From: Actinomycetota bacterium
Lineage (GTDB): Bacteria > Actinomycetota > Actinomycetes > Nanopelagicales > Nanopelagicaceae
Direction: 5' to 3'
DNA length: 30,707 bases
Assembly (NCBI GenBank): GCA_009699645.1
Contig: WLNU01000003.1
Coordinates: 1-30,707 of the forward strand
Below, in pieces: positions 21,151-28,954 of this stretch. Each line of letters begins with the position of its first letter. The stretch's first letter is position 1. The notes beneath the pieces were generated by a model. That model was given only the letters and a program-made list of their open reading frames with translations. It made no database searches and was not told the origin of the DNA. The position numbers were made by a program, and so were the translations under genes.

Positions 21151-22232
21151 TGTCACTTCTTGCAACTAACTATTTAACACCCACTGGTCGCGAAGAGGCG
21201 TGGCGTTTCACGCCTCTCAAACGCATGCGCGGTCTACATGATGGCGCGGCCGTTATTGGCGATCGCGCCTCTTTAATTTCAACGCATGTGTTGCCGCCAG
21301 GGGTGGCGTTTGTGAGAGAGAGCCTTGAGCCACTTGCTGCAAGTGATGATGTCATCATTGAACGAGTGCGCGGTTTTTCTAGCAACGTTGCTCACTTATC
21401 AATTACCGCTAACACTGAAGTTAGCCAACCAATCCTTCTTGGCCGTAGCAAAGGTGCCTTAGATACTGCCGAGCTCTCCAGAGTTCGCATCTCTTTGGGA
21501 AACCATGCAACCGCAACAGTAGTTATTGAAAATACAGGAGATACTGTTTTAGCCGAGGATTTAGAGATTTCTTTAGCGCCCGGTTCATCCCTTACATTCA
21601 TCACTCTTCAAGAGTTTGATTCGCAGAGCGTCTATGCAGCACGTCACCACGCAGTGATCGATAAAGATGCCCGCTACAAATCAATCACAGTTACCGTTGG
21701 TGGAGACGTTGTACGAATTCTTCCGACGGTCGAATTCATCGCACCTGGTGGCTCTGCCGAACTTCTCGGTGTCTACTTTGCAACTGCTGGCCAGTTCTTT
21801 GAGCATCGCATGCATGTCGATCATGCAGTTCCACATGCAAAATCACGTGTGAACTTCAAAGGCGCTTTAGCCGGGCGTGATGCACATACAGTTTGGATCG
21901 GTGATGTCTTAATCCGTGCAGTCGCCGAAGGCACTGATACCTACGAACTCAATCGCAACCTGCTTCTTAGTGATGGTGCTCGGGCTGATTCCGTGCCTAA
22001 CCTAGAGATTGAAACCGGTGAGATTGTAGGAGCAGGTCACGCAAGTACTACTGGACGTTTTGACGATGAGCAACTCTTCTACTTAATGTCTCGTGGCATT
22101 ACCTTAGAGAATGCTCGCAGACTCGTCGTCCGTGGATTTTTTAATGAAATCGTTACTGAAATAGGTATCGAATCAATTCAAGATCGCTTGATGGATCGTA
22201 TCGACGGCGAACTCGCAAAGGCAGGTGCCTAA
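21150..22232 (+). CDS. sufD: Fe-S cluster assembly protein SufD
   Basis: SufB paralogue forming the SufB-SufC2-SufD scaffold. 360 aa. Typical N-terminal REEAWRFTPL, a beta-helix middle, and the SufB-like C-terminal [22 protein letters not shown]; His in the GHAST segment corresponds to the assembly-site region. Starts on the last base of the sufB stop and is followed without a gap by the Rieske gene. Confidence 0.97.
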   Translation: MSLLATNYLTPTGREEAWRFTPLKRMRGLHDGAAVIGDRASLISTHVLPPGVAFVRESLEPLAASDDVIIERVRGFSSNVAHLSITANTEVSQPILLGRSKGALDTAELSRVRISLGNHATATVVIENTGDTVLAEDLEISLAPGSSLTFITLQEFDSQSVYAARHHAVIDKDARYKSITVTVGGDVVRILPTVEFIAPGGSAELLGVYFATAGQFFEHRMHVDHAVPHAKSRVNFKGALAGRDAHTVWIGDVLIRAVAEGTDTYELNRNLLLSDGARADSVPNLEIETGEIVGAGHASTTGRFDDEQLFYLMSRGITLENARRLVVRGFFNEIVTEIGIESIQDRLMDRIDGELAKAGA

Positions 22233-22529
22233 ATGTCAGATCTTCTATTCGATCAACTTGAATCAGGTAAGCCGGTCAAGCTAGAAAAAGCCGGTAAAAC
22301 TATCTGTGTTACACGCGTTGGAGATGAAGTATTTGCAATGGATGACACATGTACTCATTCGGAGGCATCTCTTTCAGAGGGCGATGTGACTGATTTCAAA
22401 ATTGAGTGTTGGTTACATGGTGCCGAGTTTGATCTACGCACAGGTGAGGCCATCACACTTCCAGCAAATATTGCACTCGAAACATACCCAGTAAGAATTG
22501 AAGCTAACTCCGTCACGGTAGAGATTTAA
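22233..22529 (+). CDS. Rieske [2Fe-2S] ferredoxin-like protein of the suf operon
   Basis: 98 aa, a single Rieske domain with Cys40-Thr-His42 (CTHSEASL) and Cys59-x2-His62 (CWLHGAEFD), giving the two-Cys two-His cluster ligands. No membrane segment or export signal, so a soluble cytosolic protein. Such proteins are often labelled as aromatic dioxygenase ferredoxins (HcaC-like), but no oxygenase genes are nearby and the gene starts directly at the sufD stop. I recall the same placement in Streptomyces suf clusters; M. tuberculosis lacks it. An electron donor or cluster-transfer role in Suf is plausible but inferred. Confidence 0.92.
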   Translation: MSDLLFDQLESGKPVKLEKAGKTICVTRVGDEVFAMDDTCTHSEASLSEGDVTDFKIECWLHGAEFDLRTGEAITLPANIALETYPVRIEANSVTVEI

Positions 22530-22547
22530 AAGAGAAGAGAGAAAAAT

Positions 22548-23300
22548 ATGAGTACATTAGAAATACGTAACCTGCAGGTCTCGGTCAACACTGATGCTGG
22601 CGCCGTTGAGATTCTCAAAGGTGTAGATCTAACGATCACATCCGGTGAGACACATGCCATCATGGGGCCAAATGGCTCTGGCAAGTCAACGCTTGCCTAT
22701 TCAATTGCCGGCCATCCTAAATACACCATCGTCGGCGGTTCGGTCACACTCGATGGCGCAGATGTTTTAGATATGACTGTAGATGAGCGTGCCAAAGCTG
22801 GTTTGTTTTTAGCGATGCAGTATCCAGTTGAGGTTCCCGGAGTATCGGTCTCAAACTTTTTGCGCACAGCAGCTACAGCACTTCGTGGCGAAGCTCCGAA
22901 ACTTCGCACATGGGTAGGAGAGGTAAAGGAGGCAATGGAGGCGCTCAATATGGATCCAGCCTTTGCATCTCGTAACGTCAATGAGGGTTTTTCTGGCGGT
23001 GAAAAGAAGCGCCATGAAATCATGCAGCTTGAACTGTTAAAACCCAAGATTGCAATTCTTGATGAGACTGATTCAGGCTTAGACGTTGATGCTCTACGAA
23101 TTGTCTCTGAAGGTGTTAATCGCGCTAAGGAGAACAATAATTTGGGAGTGGTCTTAATTACGCACTACACACGTATTCTTAAATACATTAAACCTGATTT
23201 TGTTCACGTCTTTGCAAATGGACGTATTGTTGAAGAAGGCGGGCCAGATTTAGCTGACAAGCTAGAGGCAAATGGCTACGCAGATTATGTGAGCAAATAA
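22548..23300 (+). CDS. sufC: Fe-S cluster assembly ATPase SufC
   Basis: ABC-type ATPase that drives conformational changes in SufBCD. 250 aa. Walker A GPNGSGKST (40-48), signature FSGGEKKRHE (148-157), Walker B ILDETDSGLD (170-179) with catalytic Glu172/173, and ITHYTR as the switch-His region. An 18-base gap after the Rieske gene contains AGAGAAGAGAG, a weak purine-rich ribosome site. sufS starts 6 bases after the stop. Confidence 0.98.
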   Translation: MSTLEIRNLQVSVNTDAGAVEILKGVDLTITSGETHAIMGPNGSGKSTLAYSIAGHPKYTIVGGSVTLDGADVLDMTVDERAKAGLFLAMQYPVEVPGVSVSNFLRTAATALRGEAPKLRTWVGEVKEAMEALNMDPAFASRNVNEGFSGGEKKRHEIMQLELLKPKIAILDETDSGLDVDALRIVSEGVNRAKENNNLGVVLITHYTRILKYIKPDFVHVFANGRIVEEGGPDLADKLEANGYADYVSK

Positions 23301-23306
23301 CAATAT

Positions 23307-24563
23307 ATGTCTTTTAGCGCTGCGCAGATACGTAAAGATTTCCCAATCTTTGAACGTACTGTGCGCGATGGAAAAAAATTGGTCTATTTAGATAGTGGGG
23401 CTACAAGCCAGAAGCCGTTCTCAGTCATTGAGGCTGAAAGTGATTTCTACAGGTTGCACAACGCAGCTGTGCATCGGGGTGCTCATCAATTAGCTGAAGA
23501 GGCGACCGATGCCTATGAAGGAGCACGTGAAATCGTAGCCACTTTCTTGGGCGCACCAGGCGGGGCCGATGAGATCATCTTTACTAAGAGTGCTACAGAG
23601 TCCTTAAATCTCTTGGCATATGCAATGGGTAACGCCCCTGTAGGAAATCGATTTGCATTGAAAGCTGGTGACAGAATCGTGGTTACAGAAATGGAGCACC
23701 ACGCAAATTTAATTCCTTGGCAACAGTTAAGCGGACGCACTGGTGCCGAGCTTGCATGGTTTGGCCTTACCCCAGATAGTCGGTTAGATTTATCGTCTAT
23801 TAACGATGTAATTACTTCCAACACAAAAGTTGTCTCGATAACACATCAATCAAACGTACTTGGAACTATCAATCCGCTTACGGCAATCGTTGCCCGAGCA
23901 CATGAAGTTGGTGCAGTTGTAATTTTGGATGCCTGTCAATCTGCACCGCACATGGCTATCGATGTAAAGGAACTCGGAGTTGATTTCCTAGCCTTCTCAG
24001 GTCACAAAGCACTTGGCCCAACAGGAATAGGTGTTCTGTGGGGCCATATGGATTTATTAAATGAACTACCACCCTTCTTATTCGGTGGTTCGATGATTGA
24101 TAACGTGACAATGACGACTGCAACATGGGCGCCAGTTCCGGCCAAGTTTGAAGCTGGAGTTCCGAATATGGCTCAGGCTGTTGGCCTTGGCGCGGCCCTT
24201 AACTATTTGACCGATCTTGGCATGGATAATGTTCGGGCACATGAAAGCGCCTTAACTGGTTATCTTCTTGCAAAGCTGAAAGAAATTGCCGATCTACGAA
24301 TCGTTGGACCAACTACCAACGATGCTAGGGGAGCGGCGCTATCTTTTACGGTCACCGATATTCATCCACACGATCTCGGTCAATACCTTGATAGTCAGGG
24401 CGTAGCTGTTCGAACTGGCCATCACTGTGCCTGGCCCTTAGCCAAAAGTATGGGAGTTCCAGCTTCTACTCGGGCATCGCTGTATCTTTACAACGATGAG
24501 AGCGATTGTGATGCTCTTATCGAGGGGATTCTTGGCGCACAGAAATACTTTGGGAGATTTTAA
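23307..24563 (+). CDS. sufS: Cysteine desulfurase SufS
   Basis: PLP enzyme releasing sulfur from cysteine as a persulfide for cluster assembly. 418 aa. PLP-binding Lys234 in FSGHKALGPTG, early YLDSGATSQKP (27-37), HHANLIPWQ, and persulfide-carrying Cys374 in RTGHHCAWPL (class II, group SufS). ATG lies 6 bases after the sufC stop in an AT-rich stretch without a Shine-Dalgarno, so translation probably relies on coupling. sufU starts directly at the stop. Confidence 0.97.
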   Translation: MSFSAAQIRKDFPIFERTVRDGKKLVYLDSGATSQKPFSVIEAESDFYRLHNAAVHRGAHQLAEEATDAYEGAREIVATFLGAPGGADEIIFTKSATESLNLLAYAMGNAPVGNRFALKAGDRIVVTEMEHHANLIPWQQLSGRTGAELAWFGLTPDSRLDLSSINDVITSNTKVVSITHQSNVLGTINPLTAIVARAHEVGAVVILDACQSAPHMAIDVKELGVDFLAFSGHKALGPTGIGVLWGHMDLLNELPPFLFGGSMIDNVTMTTATWAPVPAKFEAGVPNMAQAVGLGAALNYLTDLGMDNVRAHESALTGYLLAKLKEIADLRIVGPTTNDARGAALSFTVTDIHPHDLGQYLDSQGVAVRTGHHCAWPLAKSMGVPASTRASLYLYNDESDCDALIEGILGAQKYFGRF

Positions 24564-25004
24564 ATGGAGTTGGACTCACTGTATCAAGAGGTCATCCTCG
24601 ATCACTACAAGCACCCCCAACACAAAGGATTGAGTTCGTCTTACAGCGCCCAGGTCTCTCATGTGAATACCAGTTGTGGCGATGAGATTATTCTCAATAT
24701 CAACCTTGAAGGCGATCTCATCAGTGAGCTCACATGGGATGGCCAAGGTTGTTCGATTTCACAGGCTAGCGTGTCAATGATGACTGATTTATTGACAGGT
24801 AAGAGCCTGGAGCAAGCGGCAGTGATCGTGAAGAGTTTTTCAGAGCTCATGGCCAGTAAGGGCACATCAGCAGGAGACCCACTCGTGCTAGAAGATGCAG
24901 TTGTTTTTGCTGGTGTTTCAAAATTTCCAGGACGTGTAAAGTGTTCACTACTTGGATGGATGGCATTTAAAGATGCCGCGATTCAAGCACAAGCTAAAGG
25001 TTAG
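24564..25004 (+). CDS. sufU: Zinc-dependent sulfurtransferase SufU
   Basis: Accepts persulfide sulfur from SufS and passes it to the SufBCD scaffold, replacing SufE in Gram-positive Suf systems. 146 aa. Zinc/active-site residues Cys38-Gly-Asp40, Cys63 (GCSIS) and Cys127 (VKCSLLGW) match B. subtilis SufU Cys41, Asp43, Cys66 and Cys128. The 18-20 residue insertion that separates SufU from IscU is consistent with the segment before Cys127. No gap from sufS; sufT follows after 8 bases with GGGAGAGC as ribosome site. Confidence 0.96.
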   Translation: MELDSLYQEVILDHYKHPQHKGLSSSYSAQVSHVNTSCGDEIILNINLEGDLISELTWDGQGCSISQASVSMMTDLLTGKSLEQAAVIVKSFSELMASKGTSAGDPLVLEDAVVFAGVSKFPGRVKCSLLGWMAFKDAAIQAQAKG

Positions 25005-25012
25005 GGAGAGCA

Positions 25013-25324
25013 ATGACTACCAGCGTAGATGATGTAACAGAGGCGATGAAAGATGTCGTTGACCCCGAACTTGGTATCAACGTTGTAGATCTTGGTTTGA
25101 TTTACGATGTCATGGTCGATGAGGCAAATATTGCAATACTAAATATGACTCTCACGTCGGCTGCATGTCCTTTGCAAGATGTCATTGAAGACCAGACACG
25201 TCAAGCACTTGCTGGAATGACGACTGATGTCAAGATTAACTGGGTCTGGATGCCACCGTGGGGGCCAGATAAAATCTCTGATGATGGTCGCAATCAACTG
25301 CGGGCCTTAGGATTTACGGTTTAA
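25013..25324 (+). CDS. sufT: SufT / MIP18 family (DUF59) Fe-S maturation protein
   Basis: Small DUF59/MIP18 protein that helps in maturation of Fe-S proteins in Suf-using bacteria. 103 aa. DPELGINVVDLGLIYDV (17-33) and LTSAACPL with conserved Cys52 are the family blocks, followed by MPPWGPDKIS. Last gene of the suf operon; ATG preceded by GGGAGAGCA. Only 24 bases separate it from the next gene, and they hold that gene's -10 element. Confidence 0.94.
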   Translation: MTTSVDDVTEAMKDVVDPELGINVVDLGLIYDVMVDEANIAILNMTLTSAACPLQDVIEDQTRQALAGMTTDVKINWVWMPPWGPDKISDDGRNQLRALGFTV

Positions 25325-25336
25325 CACATAACTGCC

Positions 25337-25342
25337 TAAGGT
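25337..25342 (+). promoter_or_regulatory. Leaderless-type -10 element of the ABC exporter gene
   Basis: TAAGGT, six bases (AGAGCC), then ATG. A -35-like TTTACG is at 25313-25318 with an 18-base spacer, inside the end of sufT. Identical hexamer and spacing to the ctaA promoter. No Shine-Dalgarno is present, which supports a start at the A of ATG. Confidence 0.6.
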
Positions 25343-25348
25343 AGAGCC

Positions 25349-27220
25349 ATGTCGATGCACGCCATCTGGATGACTCATAGATCTATGACGGCCGATCCAT
25401 CGGTCAAAGAGCAAAAACTCAAAGCCGGTACCGTCAAGCGCATCTTTACCTTCGCCAAGCCCTATCGCACAAGCATCATTATCTTTCTCATCACAGTTGT
25501 CATCGATGCAGCCCTTGTCGTTGCGACACCTCTACTTTTACTGCGTCTAATCGATGATGGAGTGATTCCTAAAAATTCTGCATTGGTTACGCAATTAGCT
25601 CTCTTTGTTGGACTGATAGCTATCGCCGATGCAGGTATGAGCATGCTTGGTCGATATTTCTCATCGCGTATTGGTGAGGGTCTTATTTACGATCTGCGCT
25701 CTTCAGTCTTTGCTCATGTGCAACGCCAATCCATCGCATTCTTTACTCGCACCCAAACAGGAGCGCTCATCTCACGCATTAACTCCGATGTCATGGGAGC
25801 TCAACAGGCATTTACTGCAACTCTGTCAGGGGTGCTCAGTAATGTCGTCTCACTTGTTTTAGTGGGTGTCACCATGATGATCTTGTCATGGCAGATTACG
25901 ATCTTTTCACTCTTATTGCTTCCACTATTTCTATTTCCCACAAAATGGGTTGGAAGAAAACTACAGTCATTAACTAGAGAATCCTTCAACGTCAACGCCG
26001 AGATGTCGAGCACAATGACCGAGCGCTTTAATGTCTCAGGAGCGATGTTAGTAGCACTCTACGGAGCGCCAAATCGCGAACAAGAGTTTTTTCGATCAAG
26101 GGCTAGACGTGTTGCAGATATTGGAATTAAGAGCGCAATGCTCAATCGCCTATTTTTTATAGCCTTAACGAGTGTGGCAGCTATTGCCACCGCCTTTGCC
26201 TATGGAATCGGCGGTCACTTAGCTATAAACGGGGGAGTAACTGTCGGTACTTTGCTCGCAATTACGGCACTCCTTGCTCGCTTATATGGACCGTTGACAG
26301 CGCTGTCCAATGTTCGTATCGATGTTATGACTTCACTAGTCTCCTTTGAACGTGTATTTGAAGTTTTAGATTTAGAGCCTATGGTTAAAAATCGTGAAGG
26401 CGCAGTTACATACCATGCAAAGAACCCACGTATTGAGTTTAGATCCGTTGGTTTTGCCTATCCTCGGGCCAATGAGATCTCACTTGCATCTCTTGAATCC
26501 GCAGCCAAACCTGAGACTGTTGATAGCGGTGAAGTGCTCAAGAATCTCTCATTCGTTGCAGAGCCTGGGACGTTAACGGCCCTTGTTGGTCCATCGGGTG
26601 CAGGTAAAACTACAATCAGTGCATTGATACCAAGGCTCTACGATGTAACAAGTGGTGCAATTACGATTGATTCACACGATATTCGCGATTTAACTATTGA
26701 ATCGCTGCGTGAGTCCATTGGTGTTGTGATGCAAGATGCCCATCTCTTTCACGAAACTATCGCTGAAAATCTGCGATATGCCAAGAATGATGCAACGCTG
26801 GCCGAGATGCAGGCAGCATGCGAGGCGGCGCAGATTTGGAGGCTTATTGACTCACTTCCTAATGGCTTAGACACCATGGTCGGAGAGCGCGGACATCGCT
26901 TATCGGGTGGCGAAAAACAACGCCTTGCCATCGCACGCCTACTTCTTAAGTCACCGGCAGTAGTAATTCTCGATGAGGCAACTGCGCACTTAGATTCAGA
27001 GAATGAGTCTCTAGTTCATGCAGCACTTGAAAACGCCTTAAAGGGGCGCACAAGTATCGTGATTGCACATCGCTTAAGTACTGTGCGAGATGCAGATCAG
27101 ATTCTCGTTCTAGAGAATGGTTCGATAGTTGAGCGTGGAAAACATGAGGAGCTCGTGGCTCTAGGTGGTCTCTATGCCGATTTATATAACCGCCAAGATT
27201 TAACGGGTTCGTCTAATTAA
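25349..27220 (+). CDS. ABC exporter half-transporter (fused permease-ATPase)
   Basis: Type IV (MsbA/LmrA-like) exporter half-molecule of 623 aa, presumably homodimeric in the cytoplasmic membrane. Six-helix membrane domain about residues 35-320, then the ATPase: A-loop YP, Walker A GPSGAGKTT (about 413), Q-loop VMQDAHLF, signature LSGGEKQR (about 517), Walker B VILDEATAHLD with catalytic Glu, H-loop IAHRLST (about 572). A 20-residue acidic insertion (SLASLESAAKPE) between A-loop and Walker A resembles other actinobacterial members as I recall them. Substrate unknown. It follows sufT by 24 bases but has its own promoter, so a suf link is only positional. Its last 21 bases overlap the convergent SURF1 gene. 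Confidence 0.92.
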   Translation: MSMHAIWMTHRSMTADPSVKEQKLKAGTVKRIFTFAKPYRTSIIIFLITVVIDAALVVATPLLLLRLIDDGVIPKNSALVTQLALFVGLIAIADAGMSMLGRYFSSRIGEGLIYDLRSSVFAHVQRQSIAFFTRTQTGALISRINSDVMGAQQAFTATLSGVLSNVVSLVLVGVTMMILSWQITIFSLLLLPLFLFPTKWVGRKLQSLTRESFNVNAEMSSTMTERFNVSGAMLVALYGAPNREQEFFRSRARRVADIGIKSAMLNRLFFIALTSVAAIATAFAYGIGGHLAINGGVTVGTLLAITALLARLYGPLTALSNVRIDVMTSLVSFERVFEVLDLEPMVKNREGAVTYHAKNPRIEFRSVGFAYPRANEISLASLESAAKPETVDSGEVLKNLSFVAEPGTLTALVGPSGAGKTTISALIPRLYDVTSGAITIDSHDIRDLTIESLRESIGVVMQDAHLFHETIAENLRYAKNDATLAEMQAACEAAQIWRLIDSLPNGLDTMVGERGHRLSGGEKQRLAIARLLLKSPAVVILDEATAHLDSENESLVHAALENALKGRTSIVIAHRLSTVRDADQILVLENGSIVERGKHEELVALGGLYADLYNRQDLTGSSN

Positions 27221-27889
27221 AATTCGGCCGTAGATTACAAGGCCGGAAAAAAATACCCATTGCAGGGCATATGCCATATGTGGACCATCACTTAACTCCG
27301 GTAGCTGCGATGCCACTTCGGGTGTCAGTGATGGTTCAGAGCCACTCAGTAGATCTAAATAAAAATCCTCAGTTTCTAACCTCGACTGTGCATTGAGTTT
27401 GGCCACTAGTCCTGTGCTGCTTGCAGGAAGTGCGAAGAATGAACCGCGCGGAAGAGAGGAGTCCAAACGCAGACGACCAGTTATCTCTACGACACCTACA
27501 GGGGTTTTTCTTACTGCAGGGGGAGTAGTCGCAGTGATTCCAGCCTTAACCCATCCCCGATCAACCCAAAATCTCTTGTTATCACTTGATGTAAAGATTG
27601 TTAATACGTCGAAGCCATAGACACCCTCGGAGTATCTATTGCGTAGCAAAATTTGTTCGCTTTCATTAAACTCTCCAGTAGTGCTCACACTCTGCCACTC
27701 ATACCGTTGCGGGGCTTTATCAACAGTTGAAAGTGGTTGGGCATCGAGGCCGATGCGGGTCTCAATCAAGGTATTGCGTGCGTGGCGATCTACGCCGCGT
27801 TGGTACTGCCACTGAGCCGCCCATAAACACAAGACGATAAGAACGAAGGCTATTAGTGATTTAAAGATCGCCCACGGTTCGCGTTGCAT
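27200..27889 (-). CDS. SURF1 family cytochrome c oxidase assembly protein
   Basis: Membrane protein assisting insertion of heme A into subunit I of aa3-type cytochrome oxidase. 229 aa with one hydrophobic helix near each end (about 9-27 and 205-225) around an extracytoplasmic domain, the SURF1 topology. The first helix ends WAAQWQYQRG, the family motif; later RNRYSEGVYGFDV and VDRGWV match conserved blocks. It pairs functionally with ctaA in this window. The ATG has a leaderless-type -10 directly upstream. The 3' end overlaps the ABC exporter by 21 bases, tail to tail. Confidence 0.92.
   Translation of the reverse strand: MQREPWAIFKSLIAFVLIVLCLWAAQWQYQRGVDRHARNTLIETRIGLDAQPLSTVDKAPQRYEWQSVSTTGEFNESEQILLRNRYSEGVYGFDVLTIFTSSDNKRFWVDRGWVKAGITATTPPAVRKTPVGVVEITGRLRLDSSLPRGSFFALPASSTGLVAKLNAQSRLETEDFYLDLLSGSEPSLTPEVASQLPELSDGPHMAYALQWVFFSGLVIYGRILIRRTR
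27225..27245. other. GC-rich hairpin at the ABC exporter / SURF1 tail-to-tail junction
   Basis: CGGCC (27225-27229) pairs with GGCCG (27241-27245) around an 11-base loop. On the + strand it is followed by an A-tract, so it is not a standard terminator for the ABC exporter. On the - strand it is followed by AATTTTAATT within the SURF1 end and could be a weak SURF1 terminator. Confidence 0.25.
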
Positions 27890-27895
27890 AGACCT

Positions 27896-27901
27896 ACTTT
27901 A
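27896..27901 (-). promoter_or_regulatory. Leaderless-type -10 element of SURF1
   Basis: On the - strand TAAAGT is followed by AGGTCT and then ATG. It fills most of the 14-base gap after the DUF3099 stop, so SURF1 may be read on its own as well as from the upstream gene. Confidence 0.5.
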
Positions 27902-27903
27902 GT

Positions 27904-28176
27904 TTATGAAATCGCCCGCGGATTCTCATCCTGAACATTTGCCCCAGGCGTGAAAGTCTCTCGGCCGGCATTTGCTATGACAACGGCGAAGTATGGGAGT
28001 GTGACTGCACCCAATAAGGCAACCCAGCGATATGGACTCGGCAATATAACAGTCAAAATAAAGCAGGCCGTACGAATCATCATCGAAATGAAATACCGCT
28101 TTTGGCGGCCTGTTTGATCGGCACTTAACGCTTTAGGAGCGCTAGTGATATCAAAGATTTCCTTCTCATCGGCCAT
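27904..28176 (-). CDS. DUF3099 small membrane protein
   Basis: 90 aa, a DUF3099-type actinobacterial protein of unknown function. Polar N-terminus (MADEKEIFDITSA), two hydrophobic segments (about 29-45 and 49-68) joined by a short turn with SPYRW, and a polar tail. Predicted cytoplasmic-membrane hairpin. It lies 14 bases upstream of SURF1 on the same strand and divergent from fabG. A role in membrane or respiratory biogenesis is only suggested by position. The start is supported by a -10 element exactly at leaderless distance. Confidence 0.85.
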   Translation of the reverse strand: MADEKEIFDITSAPKALSADQTGRQKRYFISMMIRTACFILTVILPSPYRWVALLGAVTLPYFAVVIANAGRETFTPGANVQDENPRAIS

Positions 28177-28182
28177 ACTGCA

Positions 28183-28188
28183 AGCCTA
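28183..28188 (-). promoter_or_regulatory. Leaderless-type -10 element of the DUF3099 gene
   Basis: On the - strand TAGGCT is followed by TGCAGT and then ATG. It lies in the 73-base divergent region shared with fabG. Confidence 0.5.
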
Positions 28189-28214
28189 TTACTCGACATC
28201 AACGAGTGCATCTT

Positions 28215-28242
28215 TTGATTACCTCGTAGTAGCCAGTAGGTT
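28215..28242 (+). promoter_or_regulatory. fabG-fabI promoter, near-leaderless
   Basis: TTGATT (28215-28220), a 16-base spacer, TAGGTT (28237-28242), then 7 bases to ATG 28250. No Shine-Dalgarno is visible, consistent with a transcript beginning at or one base before the start codon. Confidence 0.6.
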
Positions 28243-28249
28243 TGCTCAC

Positions 28250-28954
28250 ATGAGTTCACTCGCCTTAGTCACAGGTGGCAATCGTGGAATTGGATTAGCT
28301 ATCGCTCGTGCGCTCAAAACCGCCGGCCACGATGTAGTAGTCACTTATCGCTCAGGTTCTGCCCCTGTTGAATTTAAAGCGGTAGTGATGGATGTTACCT
28401 CTACCGAAAGCGTTGACGCAGCCTTTGATTCAATCGAAGCGCAATGGGGCCTGCCGGAGATCATCGTTGCAAACGCCGGTATGACTAAGGATGGTCTTGT
28501 CATGCGAATGAGTGATGAAGATTTCGAAAATGTTGTTGACGCCAATCTCACAGGTGCATTCCGTGTGGCACGTCGAGCAACGAAAGGGTTATTGAAGTTA
28601 AAGCGTGGGCGTTTAATATTTATAGGCTCAGTTGTAGGTGCAGCTGGTTCGGCTGGACAGGTAAATTATGCTGCGAGTAAGTCAGGTTTAGTTGGAATGG
28701 CTCGATCATTTGCCCGAGAGATTGGAAGTCGGGGGATAACCTCCAATGTCATCGCACCGGGATTTGTTGAAACTGATATGACTGCATCACTTGATGAGAA
28801 GAGACGCAACGAGATTGCTGCATCGGTTCCACTTGGACGTTTTTGCAGTGCGCAAGAGATTGCAGATGTTGTTGCGTTTATCGCATCACCACAAGCTAGC
28901 TATATAACTGGGGCAGTGATCCCTGTTGATGGCGGATTAGGTATGGGGCACTAA
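28250..28954 (+). CDS. fabG: 3-oxoacyl-ACP reductase FabG
   Basis: NADPH-dependent short-chain dehydrogenase reducing 3-ketoacyl-ACP in type II fatty acid synthesis. 234 aa from ATG 28250. Cofactor motif TGGNRGIG (8-15), VANAG (73-77), Asn99, and the catalytic Ser127, Tyr140 and Lys144 (NYAASKSG). C-terminal GFVETDMTA and VIPVDGGLGMGH. The frame is open to 28145, but the upstream part overlaps the divergent gene and promoter and does not resemble FabG. fabI follows with no gap, as in the mycobacterial mabA-inhA pair. Confidence 0.95.
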   Translation: MSSLALVTGGNRGIGLAIARALKTAGHDVVVTYRSGSAPVEFKAVVMDVTSTESVDAAFDSIEAQWGLPEIIVANAGMTKDGLVMRMSDEDFENVVDANLTGAFRVARRATKGLLKLKRGRLIFIGSVVGAAGSAGQVNYAASKSGLVGMARSFAREIGSRGITSNVIAPGFVETDMTASLDEKRRNEIAASVPLGRFCSAQEIADVVAFIASPQASYITGAVIPVDGGLGMGH

